61,076 nt of DNA, from positions 1,290,456 through 1,351,531 of the forward strand of contig ML976983.1 of assembly GCA_010015675.1 (NCBI GenBank), given 5' to 3'. This DNA comes from Byssothecium circinans. Taxonomy: Eukaryota; Ascomycota; Dothideomycetes; Pleosporales; Massarinaceae. The position numbers and the translations under genes were made by a program. Below the pieces are notes generated by a model. The model was not told where the DNA came from and made no database searches. It saw only the letters and a list, made by a program, of their open reading frames with translations. Numbering within the stretch: position 1 is the first letter of the stretch; the number at the start of each line of letters is the position of its first letter. Below are positions 1 to 10,045 of the stretch, in pieces.

Positions 1-1
1 C

Positions 2-202
2 AAGACGAAGCTTGGAGCCGACCATCCCGACACGCTGACCAGCATGGCCAACCTAGCCTTCACCTGGAAAGCACAAGGTCGGAGTGCAGAAGCTATCGTC
101 TTGATGAGGCAGTGTGTGCAGCAGCGTCAGCGAGTGCTAAAAGCTGGTCACCCTAACCTTAAGTCATCTCTAACAGTTCTAGAACAGTGGGAAGCAGCGT
201 AA
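2..202 (+). CDS. C-terminal end of a tetratricopeptide (kinesin-light-chain type) repeat protein, 5' part outside window
   Basis: The frame is open from base 2 to a TAA at 200-202 and encodes 66 residues. The peptide carries the signature of the TPR_12 repeat common in fungal NB-ARC/NACHT-TPR proteins: GADHPDTLTSMANLA, then AxxWKxQGRSAEAIVLMRQCV, then VLKAGHPNLKSSL. Such repeats form a helical superhelix for protein binding, usually behind a P-loop NTPase and an effector domain in NLR-like proteins. Only the tail is visible, so the upstream domains cannot be stated. The reading frame is clean and looks functional at this end. It could equally be a stand-alone TPR protein. Confidence 0.75.
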   Translation, partial: KTKLGADHPDTLTSMANLAFTWKAQGRSAEAIVLMRQCVQQRQRVLKAGHPNLKSSLTVLEQWEAA

Positions 203-1307
203 ACAGACGCTAATTTAGAGCGCACGCTTAAGGATATGCTGTATAATAAGGATAGGTAAAAAGTCTAACTAGCAGCTTACAACACAGTGTATTTTATACT
301 TAAGACTAAGCTTATTACGTTATTCTTGCAATAGACCTGTTTTATATATAAGAGTGTCTCGTGATTACAAGCTAATTAGATCGTAAAGTTAGATGCCGCA
401 GGCCACATAATCATGATTTCAACGGCATGCTATAATGCAGTTGTGTCTCCTACTAATTATAACAGCTTCGACCTCCTCACTACGGCGGATCCATACAAAA
501 CAATAATGAACCTATGTAAGAAGCGAGCATGGAGAGTGGCTAACGTTATTTGCAACGCGCGCGTGCACGCCTGGATCAACAGCTGCCTGCAAAGTCGGGA
601 ATAAGAGCTGCCTCGGGCGGAGTGCTCGAAGCTGCAATTCCTAGCCACAGCGCGCAACGTGGCCGCGCAGACATCTCAGCACGCTACTGTTAGTTGCAGC
701 ATGCCAAGAGCTGCTAAAGACGCACGGCCTGTTAGACGCGATTTAATAAACCTGCCATCTACGCGGAGAAACTGCCGGGATATATCCTGATAACCTTAAA
801 TTGACTTTTTAAGACTGTAGTCTTAATCTTTGCTATCTTAGCTTCCTTTCTAGCCCACTGAGCTCTTTGCATATGTATATCGTCGCGGGTAAATAAGGGG
901 GTATTAGCGGAGAGTTAGGGATAGCATTAATAGAACGGGCGACAGCACAGTTTACCACGCGCTTTTCGGCGTTGGAGACTGGTGTGTTAGGAGAACGAGA
1001 GCTGCAGAATAGATGCGCACTGCACTTGTTTGTACTCGAGAACACTAGGGAAAATCCGAGGGCCCGGAAGAGAATGCGTCCCGTTACACCATGCGTCCCG
1101 GCACGCTTGGATCGACATTATTAAAGAAGGTAATTTAAAAGGTAAGTAGAGTCATATGACCGATTCCTTACCTATATACTTTAAAGTTTGTTGCAGTGCT
1201 GCACCAGATCTCCGACCGAGTGTGCATCGGAGCATTTCTAATGGAGAATAAGCACATCCATCAGAGTCAGGTTTTTAGATACACTGAATATGATTCGAAA
1301 AATAAAA
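203..1307. other. AT-rich intergenic stretch, no gene seen
   Basis: About 1.1 kb without a convincing coding region. It is rich in TA dinucleotides in its first 200 bases and around 780-850. Short open frames at 413-604 and 833-1045 have no recognisable motif and look like chance. Old repeat-induced-mutation decay of a repeat is possible but no repeat partner is visible here. Confidence 0.5.
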
Positions 1308-3296
1308 CTACTCATCGTCGCTGTCAGACTCATCCTCTGATGCACTATCGTTTGAGGAATCGCCCGAATCGCTATCGCTTCCTGAATCATCGTCGCTACA
1401 CACTTCGCTTTCCGACCCCGACTCGGAAGAATCACCGTCTATCAATGTATCGCTCAGCGAACCATCAGTATCCGGGCTTCTGCTCCTTCTCCTTCGTGTC
1501 CGACTCTTCTTCGTTTTTACAACTGCCAATGGCTCACTTTCCACCTCCTCGCGGGCATCGAAGAACTCGGCGTCATCGTCATCTACGGGTCCCGCAGGCT
1601 CCACAGGCCCATCTTCAGCAGCCTCCTTGCTCACAATCTTCTCTTTCCTCGCCAAACATTTCTTCCCACCCTTCTTCTTGTTTTTCCCTTTCTGTTTCTT
1701 CTTAATCCCCAGCGCCGCATCATCGCCTTTAACACCCACAATATTCAACCCCTTCTCCCTCGCCTCCAGCACATCCGCAACCCACTTATCTGCCTCCGCA
1801 ACAGCCACCAACGGATCTCTCCTCGGGATCAAGTACCCCTGGACTTCAGCCGGTGTCAACTTAAGCTCAGGAATCTTCTTCGCAAATGTCGTGGCCAGAG
1901 CCGCGACTTCAGGGCTCGTAGGTAGACCATCGTCATGCTGGTACATGCGCACGAAGATGGATTCCGCGACCGCTTTACTGATATATCCGAAGAGGACTTG
2001 CTTATCGATCCTCCCAGGCCGGACCAGCGCCTTGTCAAGAGACTCGGGGGAATTGGAAGTCATGAGTAGAATAACACCATCAGGGATAGAATCAATCGCG
2101 TTCAACAGACCCGACAGCGAGATCGGAGATGGCGGCGGTTGAGAATCCTCAACAAAACCCCGTCTCCGCGATCTCCTCTTCGTCTTCGTCTTCCTCTTCT
2201 TCCCCTCCCCCTTCATCGCCTCCCTCTTAATATTCGCACAATCAATATCCTCCAACAGCAAAATATCCCCCTTCTCCGGACACTGAAAAAGCCTCCTCAT
2301 ATGCGCCTCGTCCCTAATCTCCCCCATATTCGCCGAATACAGCGCCCCGCGAATCATCCCCGCCAGCGCCAGCGCAAACGACGATTTCCCCGTCCCCGGC
2401 GGCCCAAACGCCAATATCTTCCTCGAATACGGGATGCCGCGGTCGCTATAATACTTCTCCCGCGCCGGTTCGAGGAACTGCGTCACATCGTCGAGCACGC
2501 TCTTCTTCAGCTCCGCGGAGAGGTCGATGGTGGACATAGGCCGCGAGGGTCGTGTCTGGGGCATCCATTCGGAAAAGTAGCCCGCGCGATACACGTTGTC
2601 GTCGTTGGGATCGGAGACGTGGAACACGACCGTCGTGCCCTTTACCACGACCTGCGCGACCGAAACCTCGCGGACTAGCTCTTCCAACACGCCACTGAAA
2701 CCGAGCGCGTGCACCGTGATCTCGTCGCCGGATAACTGCTTCGAGCCGTGGTCATTCGCTTCCACGTACTGCGGTTGCTTCTGGTCACTCGATACCCGTG
2801 CGTACACAAAGTACAACGGCTGCCGCTTGAACCAGAACCAACCCCCAGCAATGTTCGTCTGCTTCTCGCCTTCTAGCTGGAACTTTTGCGTCGATTTGTT
2901 GTAGACCATGCCAGTGGCTGTGTACTTGATATGGCGCTGTGCGGCGCTTTTCGTGCTGCCGCCGATGCTGCCTTGCGAGCTGAGCCAGGCTTGGATGTCT
3001 TTTGCGGTTTGGTGCTCGATGGGGAGCGTGATGCTGGTTGTTAAGGTGCTGAGGATGATGGGGTGTGTGAAGTCCCACAGCGTTTTCAAGCTGTAGATTG
3101 CGCCGGCGAAGAGGGCAAGTTTGCTGATTGCCGCGGTGATGTCGATGCGTCCTTTTTTGAGGAGGAAGCCGTAGATGAGTTTTATGAGGGGGGAGATTGT
3201 CGCGGGGACGCTGTCGGGAAGGATCGCGGTGGCTGCGAGGTCCATGATTGTCGTCTTGGACCCTAGGCCGGGAGGAAAGGTGGTGGTGACGGACAT
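1308..3296 (-). CDS. BCS1-like AAA ATPase with basic insertion and acidic serine-rich tail
   Basis: Single-exon gene of 662 residues, ATG at 3296. The N-terminal 250 residues match the BCS1_N layout, with a hydrophobic segment at about residues 60-75 followed by the BCS1-specific region. The AAA domain follows: Walker A GPPGTGKSS at 298-306, Walker B DILLLEDID at 344-352, sensor-1 LLMTSN at about 410-415 and the arginine-finger region LVRPGRIDK at 424-432. BCS1 of yeast is a mitochondrial inner-membrane translocase for the Rieske protein. Filamentous fungi have many diverged paralogues of unknown role, and this is probably one, because a basic stretch (about 360-392) is inserted between Walker B and sensor 1 and the last 60 residues are almost all Asp, Glu and Ser. 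I would not assume a Rieske-assembly function. Confidence 0.88.
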   Translation of the reverse strand: MSVTTTFPPGLGSKTTIMDLAATAILPDSVPATISPLIKLIYGFLLKKGRIDITAAISKLALFAGAIYSLKTLWDFTHPIILSTLTTSITLPIEHQTAKDIQAWLSSQGSIGGSTKSAAQRHIKYTATGMVYNKSTQKFQLEGEKQTNIAGGWFWFKRQPLYFVYARVSSDQKQPQYVEANDHGSKQLSGDEITVHALGFSGVLEELVREVSVAQVVVKGTTVVFHVSDPNDDNVYRAGYFSEWMPQTRPSRPMSTIDLSAELKKSVLDDVTQFLEPAREKYYSDRGIPYSRKILAFGPPGTGKSSFALALAGMIRGALYSANMGEIRDEAHMRRLFQCPEKGDILLLEDIDCANIKREAMKGEGKKRKTKTKRRSRRRGFVEDSQPPPSPISLSGLLNAIDSIPDGVILLMTSNSPESLDKALVRPGRIDKQVLFGYISKAVAESIFVRMYQHDDGLPTSPEVAALATTFAKKIPELKLTPAEVQGYLIPRRDPLVAVAEADKWVADVLEAREKGLNIVGVKGDDAALGIKKKQKGKNKKKGGKKCLARKEKIVSKEAAEDGPVEPAGPVDDDDAEFFDAREEVESEPLAVVKTKKSRTRRRRSRSPDTDGSLSDTLIDGDSSESGSESEVCSDDDSGSDSDSGDSSNDSASEDESDSDDE

Positions 3297-4975
3297 TGTT
3301 GATGTAGAGTTCGAAGTTGGCCGCGGCCGTGACTTGGGGTAGAGAGTACACGGCAGAGAATATGTATTTTTTGGTTCAAGGCTGTATGATTGAGTAAAGG
3401 GTCCTGTAAGTTTGGCGGAAACGTACGTCTGGTGACTGTTCGTAGTTTGTGGCGATATAATGCAGAATGAGGAGTTTGTGGTGTAGCGATAATGGTTTGT
3501 AGTGTAGTATTAATAAGGGCTGTCGAGTAAAACGGGTGTCGTAGCTTAAATAGCCTGTACCAATAGCCTTTATCGCACAATGCGAAAGTGTTGTTAAAGG
3601 ACAATGTTGGCGCTCAAAGAAATAATGGGCTCAGTTCTTGAACGGCAGAGGTGCTTGAGTGTATGCTCTCTGCGGAATGATGTGATGCGGTGAAGGGCGG
3701 CGGCTTCCAGGGTTGTGTGTGGCGGTGCGTGCCCTGGTGGCTGTACCGCCTAGTAAGGATTCTTCCTGCAATACCGGGTCGTATAATTACTGGTTGTAGT
3801 TAGTGTGCACGCAGGGCACAGCTAAATCAAGGCTGAGTGTATTTCGGAGATGGCCGTCAGTGTACGCCGGGTGTGTCGCAGTGTGCTGGAAACAATGTTT
3901 GATCTTGCTCGCCGCAAACTTGAGGAGAATAATGCCTGAGCACTGCAATAAAAGAAAAAGAAAAGGAAAACAGAATGAAGGGAAATGGTACTTAAAAGGA
4001 AGCGACTTAGGTACCGGTGAAGTTGATTAAATATTCCGTTTGTGTGCTAGGAGGCGAAAGTAGCTGACTCTGAGCTTGTCTGGTGCCTGCCTGGCGCGTC
4101 GAGACATTAGCGTGACTCACTCAGGTGCAGAAACAATCGGTCGCTGATTTCGAGCACTTGTCCCCTATTGTAGCCAAAAATGTACAAAAGTTCCTTCCAT
4201 TTTCGCTTTTCCCCCCTACACAACAGTTTGGAGAAACTTTGAAGACACTCCTACACTGTATCATAGTGCACTTCCTCCCCAAGCAAACAACAAATGAAAA
4301 CAGACCGCGCATACAAAGCGAAAATTTTGACGCCATTCATAGGCACCAAAGGAGAGAAAAAGGGCTCTAGAACACATTAAATTGGTTCCCGTAGTGTAAA
4401 AGGGCGGTCGGCTTAGGCTGCAGTGCCTTAGTTCCGGGGCTGTTGATGCACTGCGCCCCGCTCACCAGGCAGCCACACCGCTAAAACGAATGGCGGCAAT
4501 GAAGCGTCAGCATTCAGTGCATTTGGACGAAATAAAGTAGACGGGTGGAAGACTTCAACTCATAAAAAGATGGCGCGTAGCGCTGTGATTTAATTATCTG
4601 CAAATTTACATTTTGCTGTTGTGGGCCTTGCACTAAGGCGGCAATCTGAGTGGGTTTTATTATGTTGAGATACTTACACTTACAACATTGAATTGTCGGA
4701 TACACTTAGCAATTTTGCGCGTAGCGGGTGGTAAAACAATTTTTATTTTCTGCAACTTTGTATTCTTGACGTTGTGGGCTTTGAACTGCGGTAGCGATGT
4801 GAGGTGTTTTTTTACTATGTCAAGACACTCACAACACGGAATAGTCAAAAGCAAACAACTAGCATGTCTACCAAAACATCTCAGTCTAGAAGATTGCCCG
4901 TAAAAGTAACGTTCTCCAAGCCGCGAGACCCATTCCAGCGCCACGAGTCGTCGAGGAAATCAAATCCCTCTCCAT
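3297..4975. other. Intergenic region between BCS1-like gene and the J-protein cluster
   Basis: No convincing gene in 1.7 kb. The first 300 bases are the likely promoter of the BCS1-like gene on the minus strand. The only structure seen is a diverged tandem duplication at 4573-4846, listed separately. Confidence 0.5.
4573..4846. repeat. Diverged tandem duplication, unit about 145 bp, two copies
   Basis: Copy one begins with gcgcgtagcg at 4573 and copy two with the same ten bases at 4717. Further matched landmarks are tctgcaa (about 4599 and 4750), gttgtggg (about 4618 and 4771), the block ctatgtcaagacactcac against ttatgttgagatacttac, and attgtc/atagtc (4692 and 4841). The offset drifts from 144 to 149, so small indels have built up, and many differences are transitions. 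Confidence 0.7.
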
Positions 4976-5770
4976 CTAACGAAGCCTATACCCCACAGCG
5001 GCCACTCTCCACAACACCACACCGCCATACACAATCTTCATCACCCTCTCCCCATCCATATCTGCAAACACCTCCGCCTTTACCACCCCATCCCTCTTCA
5101 GCTCACAATCCGGACTGTCGTGCCCGACATACGTCGACATATAATCCAGCGGCTCCTCCATCCCAAACACCATACAAGTGCCGCAATACGGCGCGTGGAC
5201 GCGGGTAGAAAGGTCGAAGTCGAACCCAAAATCCCAGTTCCCCGGGGCGGGTGATGTTGGAATTGTGCGAGGGGAAGTGTAGATCGTCAGGGTCAGCGTC
5301 GGCGTGCGAGTCCAGCATCCCCTGAATAAGGTCTTCAGGCCCGTGATGCGGAGATGCGAGGGAAAGGAAGCGACTTTGATAGTCAGCTCGTTGAGGGTTT
5401 GCTGGCGGTACTCGTAGGAGGATCTATCGCGGTCGATACCCATCTCGAAACTGATGGTTTCAAAGCCTTCCTGGGAGTTTGAGCGCTCGGTTACGTCGTT
5501 CAGGAAGCGGAACTTTGCGGAGAGGTTGAGCGAGAGGCGCCAGGTTGAGATGCTGATGTCGATGACGGTGCCGGTGCACGTGAGCATGTACCGGTACTGC
5601 GCTTCAACCGAGACGGGGATTTCATCGTCGGAGTCGGCGTTGGGGTTGGAGGAAGTGTTTTTGTTTGCATCAGAGGCAGATGCCTTGGTGGACGCGTGAG
5701 GGCGTGAGGTATTCGGCATTTTCCTTGATGCGCCGAAGGATCGTGGAGATTGAGAGTTGCTGGGATTCAT
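4976..5770 (-). CDS. J-less paralogue of the neighbouring J-domain proteins (unknown C-terminal domain)
   Basis: Single-exon gene of 264 residues, ATG at 5770. The first 60 residues are Ser/Asn/Ala-rich and probably disordered; no J domain is present. The remainder resembles the C-terminal half of the two J-type proteins next to it: a long beta-rich stretch, then a core motif NWDFGFDFDLS at about residues 172-182 that corresponds to SWQFAWDLT and SWEFDFNVD in the neighbours, a following C-x-x-C pair (YCGTC), and a terminal AAVGYR that matches AAFGYQ and ATAFGF. I do not recognise this domain as a named family. The gene looks like a tandem duplicate that lost or never had its J module. No frameshift is seen. 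Confidence 0.7.
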   Translation of the reverse strand: MNPSNSQSPRSFGASRKMPNTSRPHASTKASASDANKNTSSNPNADSDDEIPVSVEAQYRYMLTCTGTVIDISISTWRLSLNLSAKFRFLNDVTERSNSQEGFETISFEMGIDRDRSSYEYRQQTLNELTIKVASFPSHLRITGLKTLFRGCWTRTPTLTLTIYTSPRTIPTSPAPGNWDFGFDFDLSTRVHAPYCGTCMVFGMEEPLDYMSTYVGHDSPDCELKRDGVVKAEVFADMDGERVMKIVYGGVVLWRVAAVGYRLR

Positions 5771-6195
5771 GCTGGTTGCAAGAGTGGCAGAAGATTATGG
5801 GTGAGGTTGTTGCTTACAATATTGAAAGGGGATGATTGGAGGCTGTTGGTTGTAAGAGTGAAAGATGATGAGTAGTGGGGTTGTTGGTGATGGGTACGGT
5901 GGGCAGTCTTTACGTATAAGTGCTGCATGGGTGAAAATTGGCAAGTTACTTCACAATTCACCGCCGTGCAAGTACTTTGCAATAATACACAACGCATAAG
6001 GGTATCAAAATGAATATAGCACGATCATACATTGGTTACTGTACTACTTGCGACACTAAGAAAAGCATTGAATTGGGGTATAAAGCCATGTAAACTGTGA
6101 CCGGACCAATGAAACCAGACTGTAAACTTGAACGCCAATCAAACCCGTTACCACCTTAATCTATTCTCCAAGCAATGAAAAGATCGAAATAACAT

Positions 6196-7425
6196 TCAAC
6201 GTCGACGCTGCCGCTCATATGCGCTTCCCCAATTCGGCTTCCTCGCACCAGGAGTTCCACCCCACATTGGCTTTTGCACGCCACCGCTAGCAGACGTCCG
6301 CTGCACTTTCGGCGCAAATTTAGCTTTAGGAGCCGTGTAATCTTGCTTCGGAATTCCTGCAGAGCGATTTGGGCGTGGTTTCGAGTTCACTGGGCGTTTC
6401 CCTTGTTCCGGCGCCGGCGCCTTCGCGTAACCTCGTTGATATCCAAAGGCTGCGATTCGATGCATCATTTCGCCTCCATATTCCATGGGTTGCCAATAGT
6501 CTCGCTCCATATCGACAAGCTTGATTCCCTCCTTTATCCCCATGTCGCGATCTTTCATGATTTCGCGTTTAGGATGCGGCGTCGCGTTGACATCGAACGG
6601 TTTCGCCTCGAGCATATCATGGTAGAACTCCAAATTGCTTGCGTAGATGGCAATACCAGGAGGAGCCACGCAATGCGGGGTCGTAAGGTCCCAAGCAAAC
6701 TGCCACGACCAGCCGGGAAATGGGAGTGTGGAGGCGTGAATCTTGATCCAAAGATAGGTTTCGGGGATGGCGTCGGTGACACGGTGTTTGTAGTAGGACT
6801 CTATCTTCATGACGCGGCGGCGGATTCCTGGCGTTTTGCTGACGTTGAGATGGACGTCTTTTCCGAAGAAATTTTTGCTGTTAACGTCGAGCTTTGCGAA
6901 AATGAGGATCTTGTCGCCGTCGTCCCAGATGTAGTTCGCGCCCCAGGTCTTGCAGACAAAGCGGTTACTGATCGTGATGCTGAACTCCCAACGCACGGAA
7001 GAGAACGATAAGATGTGGGGATAGCGCTCGGGCGGTGGCCGTGGTGCTGTGTAGGAACTGTAGCCGGGCTCTGCTCCTGCTGTTGCGTCTTCTGAGGAGT
7101 CGGAGTCGAAGTCAGTGTCGGAGTCGCAGGCTGAGGGTACGGGAGAGTCCGCTCGTTGTTGTTTGCGAGAAGGTTTGGATGAAGAGTTTTGTAAGCTCTT
7201 GTCGTACTCGCAGCGAGTCCGCGCGTCAGTCAGGACCTCGTACGCGACGTATGCTGCTTTGCTAATAGTTTCGCTAGCGACTCGTTCGCCTGGCGGCAGC
7301 GCACCGGTTTTGTCTGGGTGATGGCGAAGCTGGATCTTTTTGTAGGCTCGCTTGATTTCCTCGAGCGTACAGCTAGACTGTAGCTCTAGTATCGTGTAGT
7401 GGGTTTGTACGGTCGACCGAACCAT
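6196..7425 (-). CDS. J-domain (DnaJ-type) protein with unnamed C-terminal domain
   Basis: Intronless, 409 residues from the ATG at 7425. An in-frame ATG at 7497 adds 24 basic residues, but the relatives begin close to the J domain, so 7425 is preferred. The J domain spans about residues 8-75, with helix II IKRAYKKIQLRHHPDK holding an intact HPD at 36-38, the loop that stimulates Hsp70 ATPase. An acidic Ser/Asp linker follows (about 90-120), then the beta-rich C-terminal domain with SWQFAWDLT and HCVAPPG, ending at AAFGYQRG, and a basic Pro/Gly/Arg tail. It lacks the Gly/Phe and zinc-finger regions of class A/B J proteins, so it is a class C co-chaperone whose client or location is set by the unnamed domain. 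Neighbours on both sides are paralogues. Confidence 0.82.
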   Translation of the reverse strand: MVRSTVQTHYTILELQSSCTLEEIKRAYKKIQLRHHPDKTGALPPGERVASETISKAAYVAYEVLTDARTRCEYDKSLQNSSSKPSRKQQRADSPVPSACDSDTDFDSDSSEDATAGAEPGYSSYTAPRPPPERYPHILSFSSVRWEFSITISNRFVCKTWGANYIWDDGDKILIFAKLDVNSKNFFGKDVHLNVSKTPGIRRRVMKIESYYKHRVTDAIPETYLWIKIHASTLPFPGWSWQFAWDLTTPHCVAPPGIAIYASNLEFYHDMLEAKPFDVNATPHPKREIMKDRDMGIKEGIKLVDMERDYWQPMEYGGEMMHRIAAFGYQRGYAKAPAPEQGKRPVNSKPRPNRSAGIPKQDYTAPKAKFAPKVQRTSASGGVQKPMWGGTPGARKPNWGSAYERQRRR

Positions 7426-8734
7426 TTTGGTGCGTTTGAAAGGAAACTTTTTTCGAGGTGACTTGTTGTGGTGTGTGGTGTAGCGGACGATGTGCATTGT
7501 TAAGTGTACAGAGGATGGGGTTGCTTGTATAGGCGCAAGGATGACTAAGCTTTGAGCTAGCTGTTGGCAAATGAGGTAGTGGTGGGTGGCTCAGGGTTCG
7601 AGATGTCGGGTTAATATGTGCAAGTACGGTGAAAAAATCTGCTTCGCTCTACCGAGTTTCGATTGCTAAAACGTCTCCAAATTTGGTTTGAGCAGAGTCT
7701 TGCGATACCAGTGTTGCAGTTTGCAGATTGTGCGCTGAGGTTGTGCGCCTTGGGAAAGTGTGTGTATCGGGGGTGAGGTGTTACGGTTGCGAAAAGCTGT
7801 ACAAAAGTTGAGAGGCATAAGTGAAAGCGTAGACTATTTCGCTACTATGGTAGTTCCAAGTTTCAGAAACAATCACGTGTTGCCAAAGTCAAGACATATG
7901 GTTGGCCTTGCAAATAACCAATTCCCTAGCGCTCAACCCCTTTTCTCCCAGAGCCCTAACAACCAATGCTTTATGACATAAATACCAGAAGTCAAATTCA
8001 ACGTTAAATGAATAGTCCATTGTTGCCACCACAGATAGGCTTAAAGGGGTGGTATCTAAAGACCCTATCAGCTCTCTTATTGGCTAATTAGGACAAGGCG
8101 GGCTATTTTACAGATTTTTTTCGAGCCCATTCTAGACGTTTGATTGGTTTAAATTCTTTGAGCCTACCTAGGCGGCTTGTTCCCTTTATCTCTATTATGC
8201 GGTGATGCACAATGTCTCACGTTATTTCCCATGTGAACTGATGCATTGAATAAGAAAATCATATTCTGGCGCCTCAAAAAATTACTATTGACCGTACTCA
8301 GTCCACGGCCATTCTGACAATTTTTCAAATTGAAGTTCAAGGAGCCTTGACAGGCTACGGGAGAGTACCATTATTAACTCACCTGAAAGGACGTCCATGT
8401 CGGCAAAAATATCACAAGAAACTAACCCAACCTACGCAAAAGAGGCAATATTGCAGTACCTCCGGCATATCCGCCGGAAGGAAATTATCCGCTTCGAAAG
8501 CTTTCCCAAATTGGGGCCTCCCAAGTCCATCGCCGCTTATCATACAGCGAGTTTTCCATTTCTCCCCGCCGCGGCGCGAGCACCCAGAGGAATTTTATAT
8601 CAATTCGCGTACGCTCATTTCCTGTGTCAATGTGTTCGTACAGAAAGAAGATATCGCCACCCAGAAAATTATTTATGTGCGTCCGTCAAATTAATGTTCT
8701 GCACGTACGGGACCAACACCGGCAAAGGTCTACC
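7426..8734. other. Intergenic region, one weak small frame
   Basis: About 1.3 kb. A plus-strand frame from an ATG at 8397 to 8738 (113 residues, beginning MSAKISQETNPTYAKEAI) looks more protein-like than its surroundings but has no recognisable domain and overlaps the last four bases of the convergent gene at 8735. I would treat it as a possible relic. Nothing else stands out. Confidence 0.4.
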
Positions 8735-10045
8735 CTAGCGCTTTGAAAGACCCATCTCCACCTTTTCCTTTGTATAAGCTCTATCCCAGTAAGGCGGACG
8801 ATACAACATGTTGAAGTTCGGTATATGATCCCTGAGGCCTTGGGGGTGAAAGTTCCCCGATGCCGACGACCGGTGAGAGCGAGCAGATCCGCGGAGTCCA
8901 GCTGGTACCAATGAAGGGTTGTAGAAAGGGTTTACACCCGTATCAACCACTGGCGGGTTGTTCCACGGAGCGACAGGATGCACGCCTCCTGATAGATGCG
9001 GGCGCTGCGATGGGTGATCATCGCGTGAGTCGAGATTTGCTTCTACAGCCGTGCGCTTGAGAGGACGGATGGGGATGCCACCATTGGCTCGAGCGGTTGG
9101 ACGCTTGTAGGTGATCTTTCGGGATTCATCATCGTCGGATCCAGTTTTGGATTGCGGTCGCTTGAATCCAAAGGCCGTGGCGCGACAGACTGTGCCTGCT
9201 TCGCACTGGAAATCGCAAGATGCCTCATCGCCAATATCTAGCATCTCGATGTCGAGCTTCGGCCACATATCACGATCTTCCAAGATGGCCCGTTGAGGCT
9301 GCAGGCCATCATTGAGATAGATCTCACCGTCAAGTTCTATCCAAGGGAAGAAGTACGACTGGCTGATAGCGTATTTGACAACGCCGTCCGGCGGGATACA
9401 CTTCGGCGTATCAACGTTGAAGTCAAATTCCCAGCTAAAGGATTCCTGGTCATCGCCAGTGGTCAAGTCCGCAATTACAGTAATGTTGAGCAGATTCTTC
9501 AATCCGAGGCTCGAAGTCTTGCACTTGAAGTACGATTCGACCTCCGAGACCAGGCAGGTTTCAGGGGTGCGGTTAACAACCAAGTGGATATCTTTCGCGG
9601 CTTCCCCAGTGATGGCGACATCGACTTTCTCCAACTCGATCCGAAGGCGGATTCTGTCCTCATCCACCCACATATTGGAAAATACATCCTGCACAAAGCT
9701 ACGGAAGCGCGGGCCGACATGGACTTCGATCTCAAACCTTCCATCTTTGAACGTGAAGGCCTGCTGTGGCGTACGCGTACCAAAAGGTCTGTCGGCACGA
9801 GACTTAGCGGCGAGGAAGCGATCGTATTCTGCCCGAGTCTCCTTGTTCAGAAGTACCTTGTAGGCGAGCTCGACGGCTTTGCTAAGTTCCTTGAGACGAC
9901 GTTGGGTCAAGGGTTGGTCTAGTCGCGAAGGGTCGTAGATGTGCTTCATCTTCTTGTACTGCTTTCCTATGACTTGTGGTATCGCGGTTGGCTTAATTTC
10001 GAGGATCTCGTAGTAAGTCGGGTCTTTCGGCAGCGTAGGTGGCAT
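8735..10045 (-). CDS. J-like protein with lost HPD motif and the shared unnamed C-terminal domain
   Basis: Intronless, 436 residues, ATG at 10045. The first 70 residues align with a J domain (DPTYYEILEIKP start, helix II KQYKKMKH, helix III AVELAYKVLLNKETRAEYD), but the loop that should read HPD reads YDP at about 37-39. A J domain without HPD is not expected to stimulate Hsp70, so this is a J-like protein by family rule. The C-terminal domain holds SWEFDFNVDTPKCIPPDG and ends near RATAFGFKRP, matching the neighbours at 6196 and 4976. A basic, Pro/His-rich and probably disordered tail of about 130 residues follows. The frame is intact, which argues against a simple pseudogene. Confidence 0.78.
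   Translation of the reverse strand: MPPTLPKDPTYYEILEIKPTAIPQVIGKQYKKMKHIYDPSRLDQPLTQRRLKELSKAVELAYKVLLNKETRAEYDRFLAAKSRADRPFGTRTPQQAFTFKDGRFEIEVHVGPRFRSFVQDVFSNMWVDEDRIRLRIELEKVDVAITGEAAKDIHLVVNRTPETCLVSEVESYFKCKTSSLGLKNLLNITVIADLTTGDDQESFSWEFDFNVDTPKCIPPDGVVKYAISQSYFFPWIELDGEIYLNDGLQPQRAILEDRDMWPKLDIEMLDIGDEASCDFQCEAGTVCRATAFGFKRPQSKTGSDDDESRKITYKRPTARANGGIPIRPLKRTAVEANLDSRDDHPSQRPHLSGGVHPVAPWNNPPVVDTGVNPFYNPSLVPAGLRGSARSHRSSASGNFHPQGLRDHIPNFNMLYRPPYWDRAYTKEKVEMGLSKR

Noticed and set aside
9293..9922. 209-residue plus-strand frame
   Set aside because: Antisense to the J-like gene at 8735-10045; no recognisable domain.
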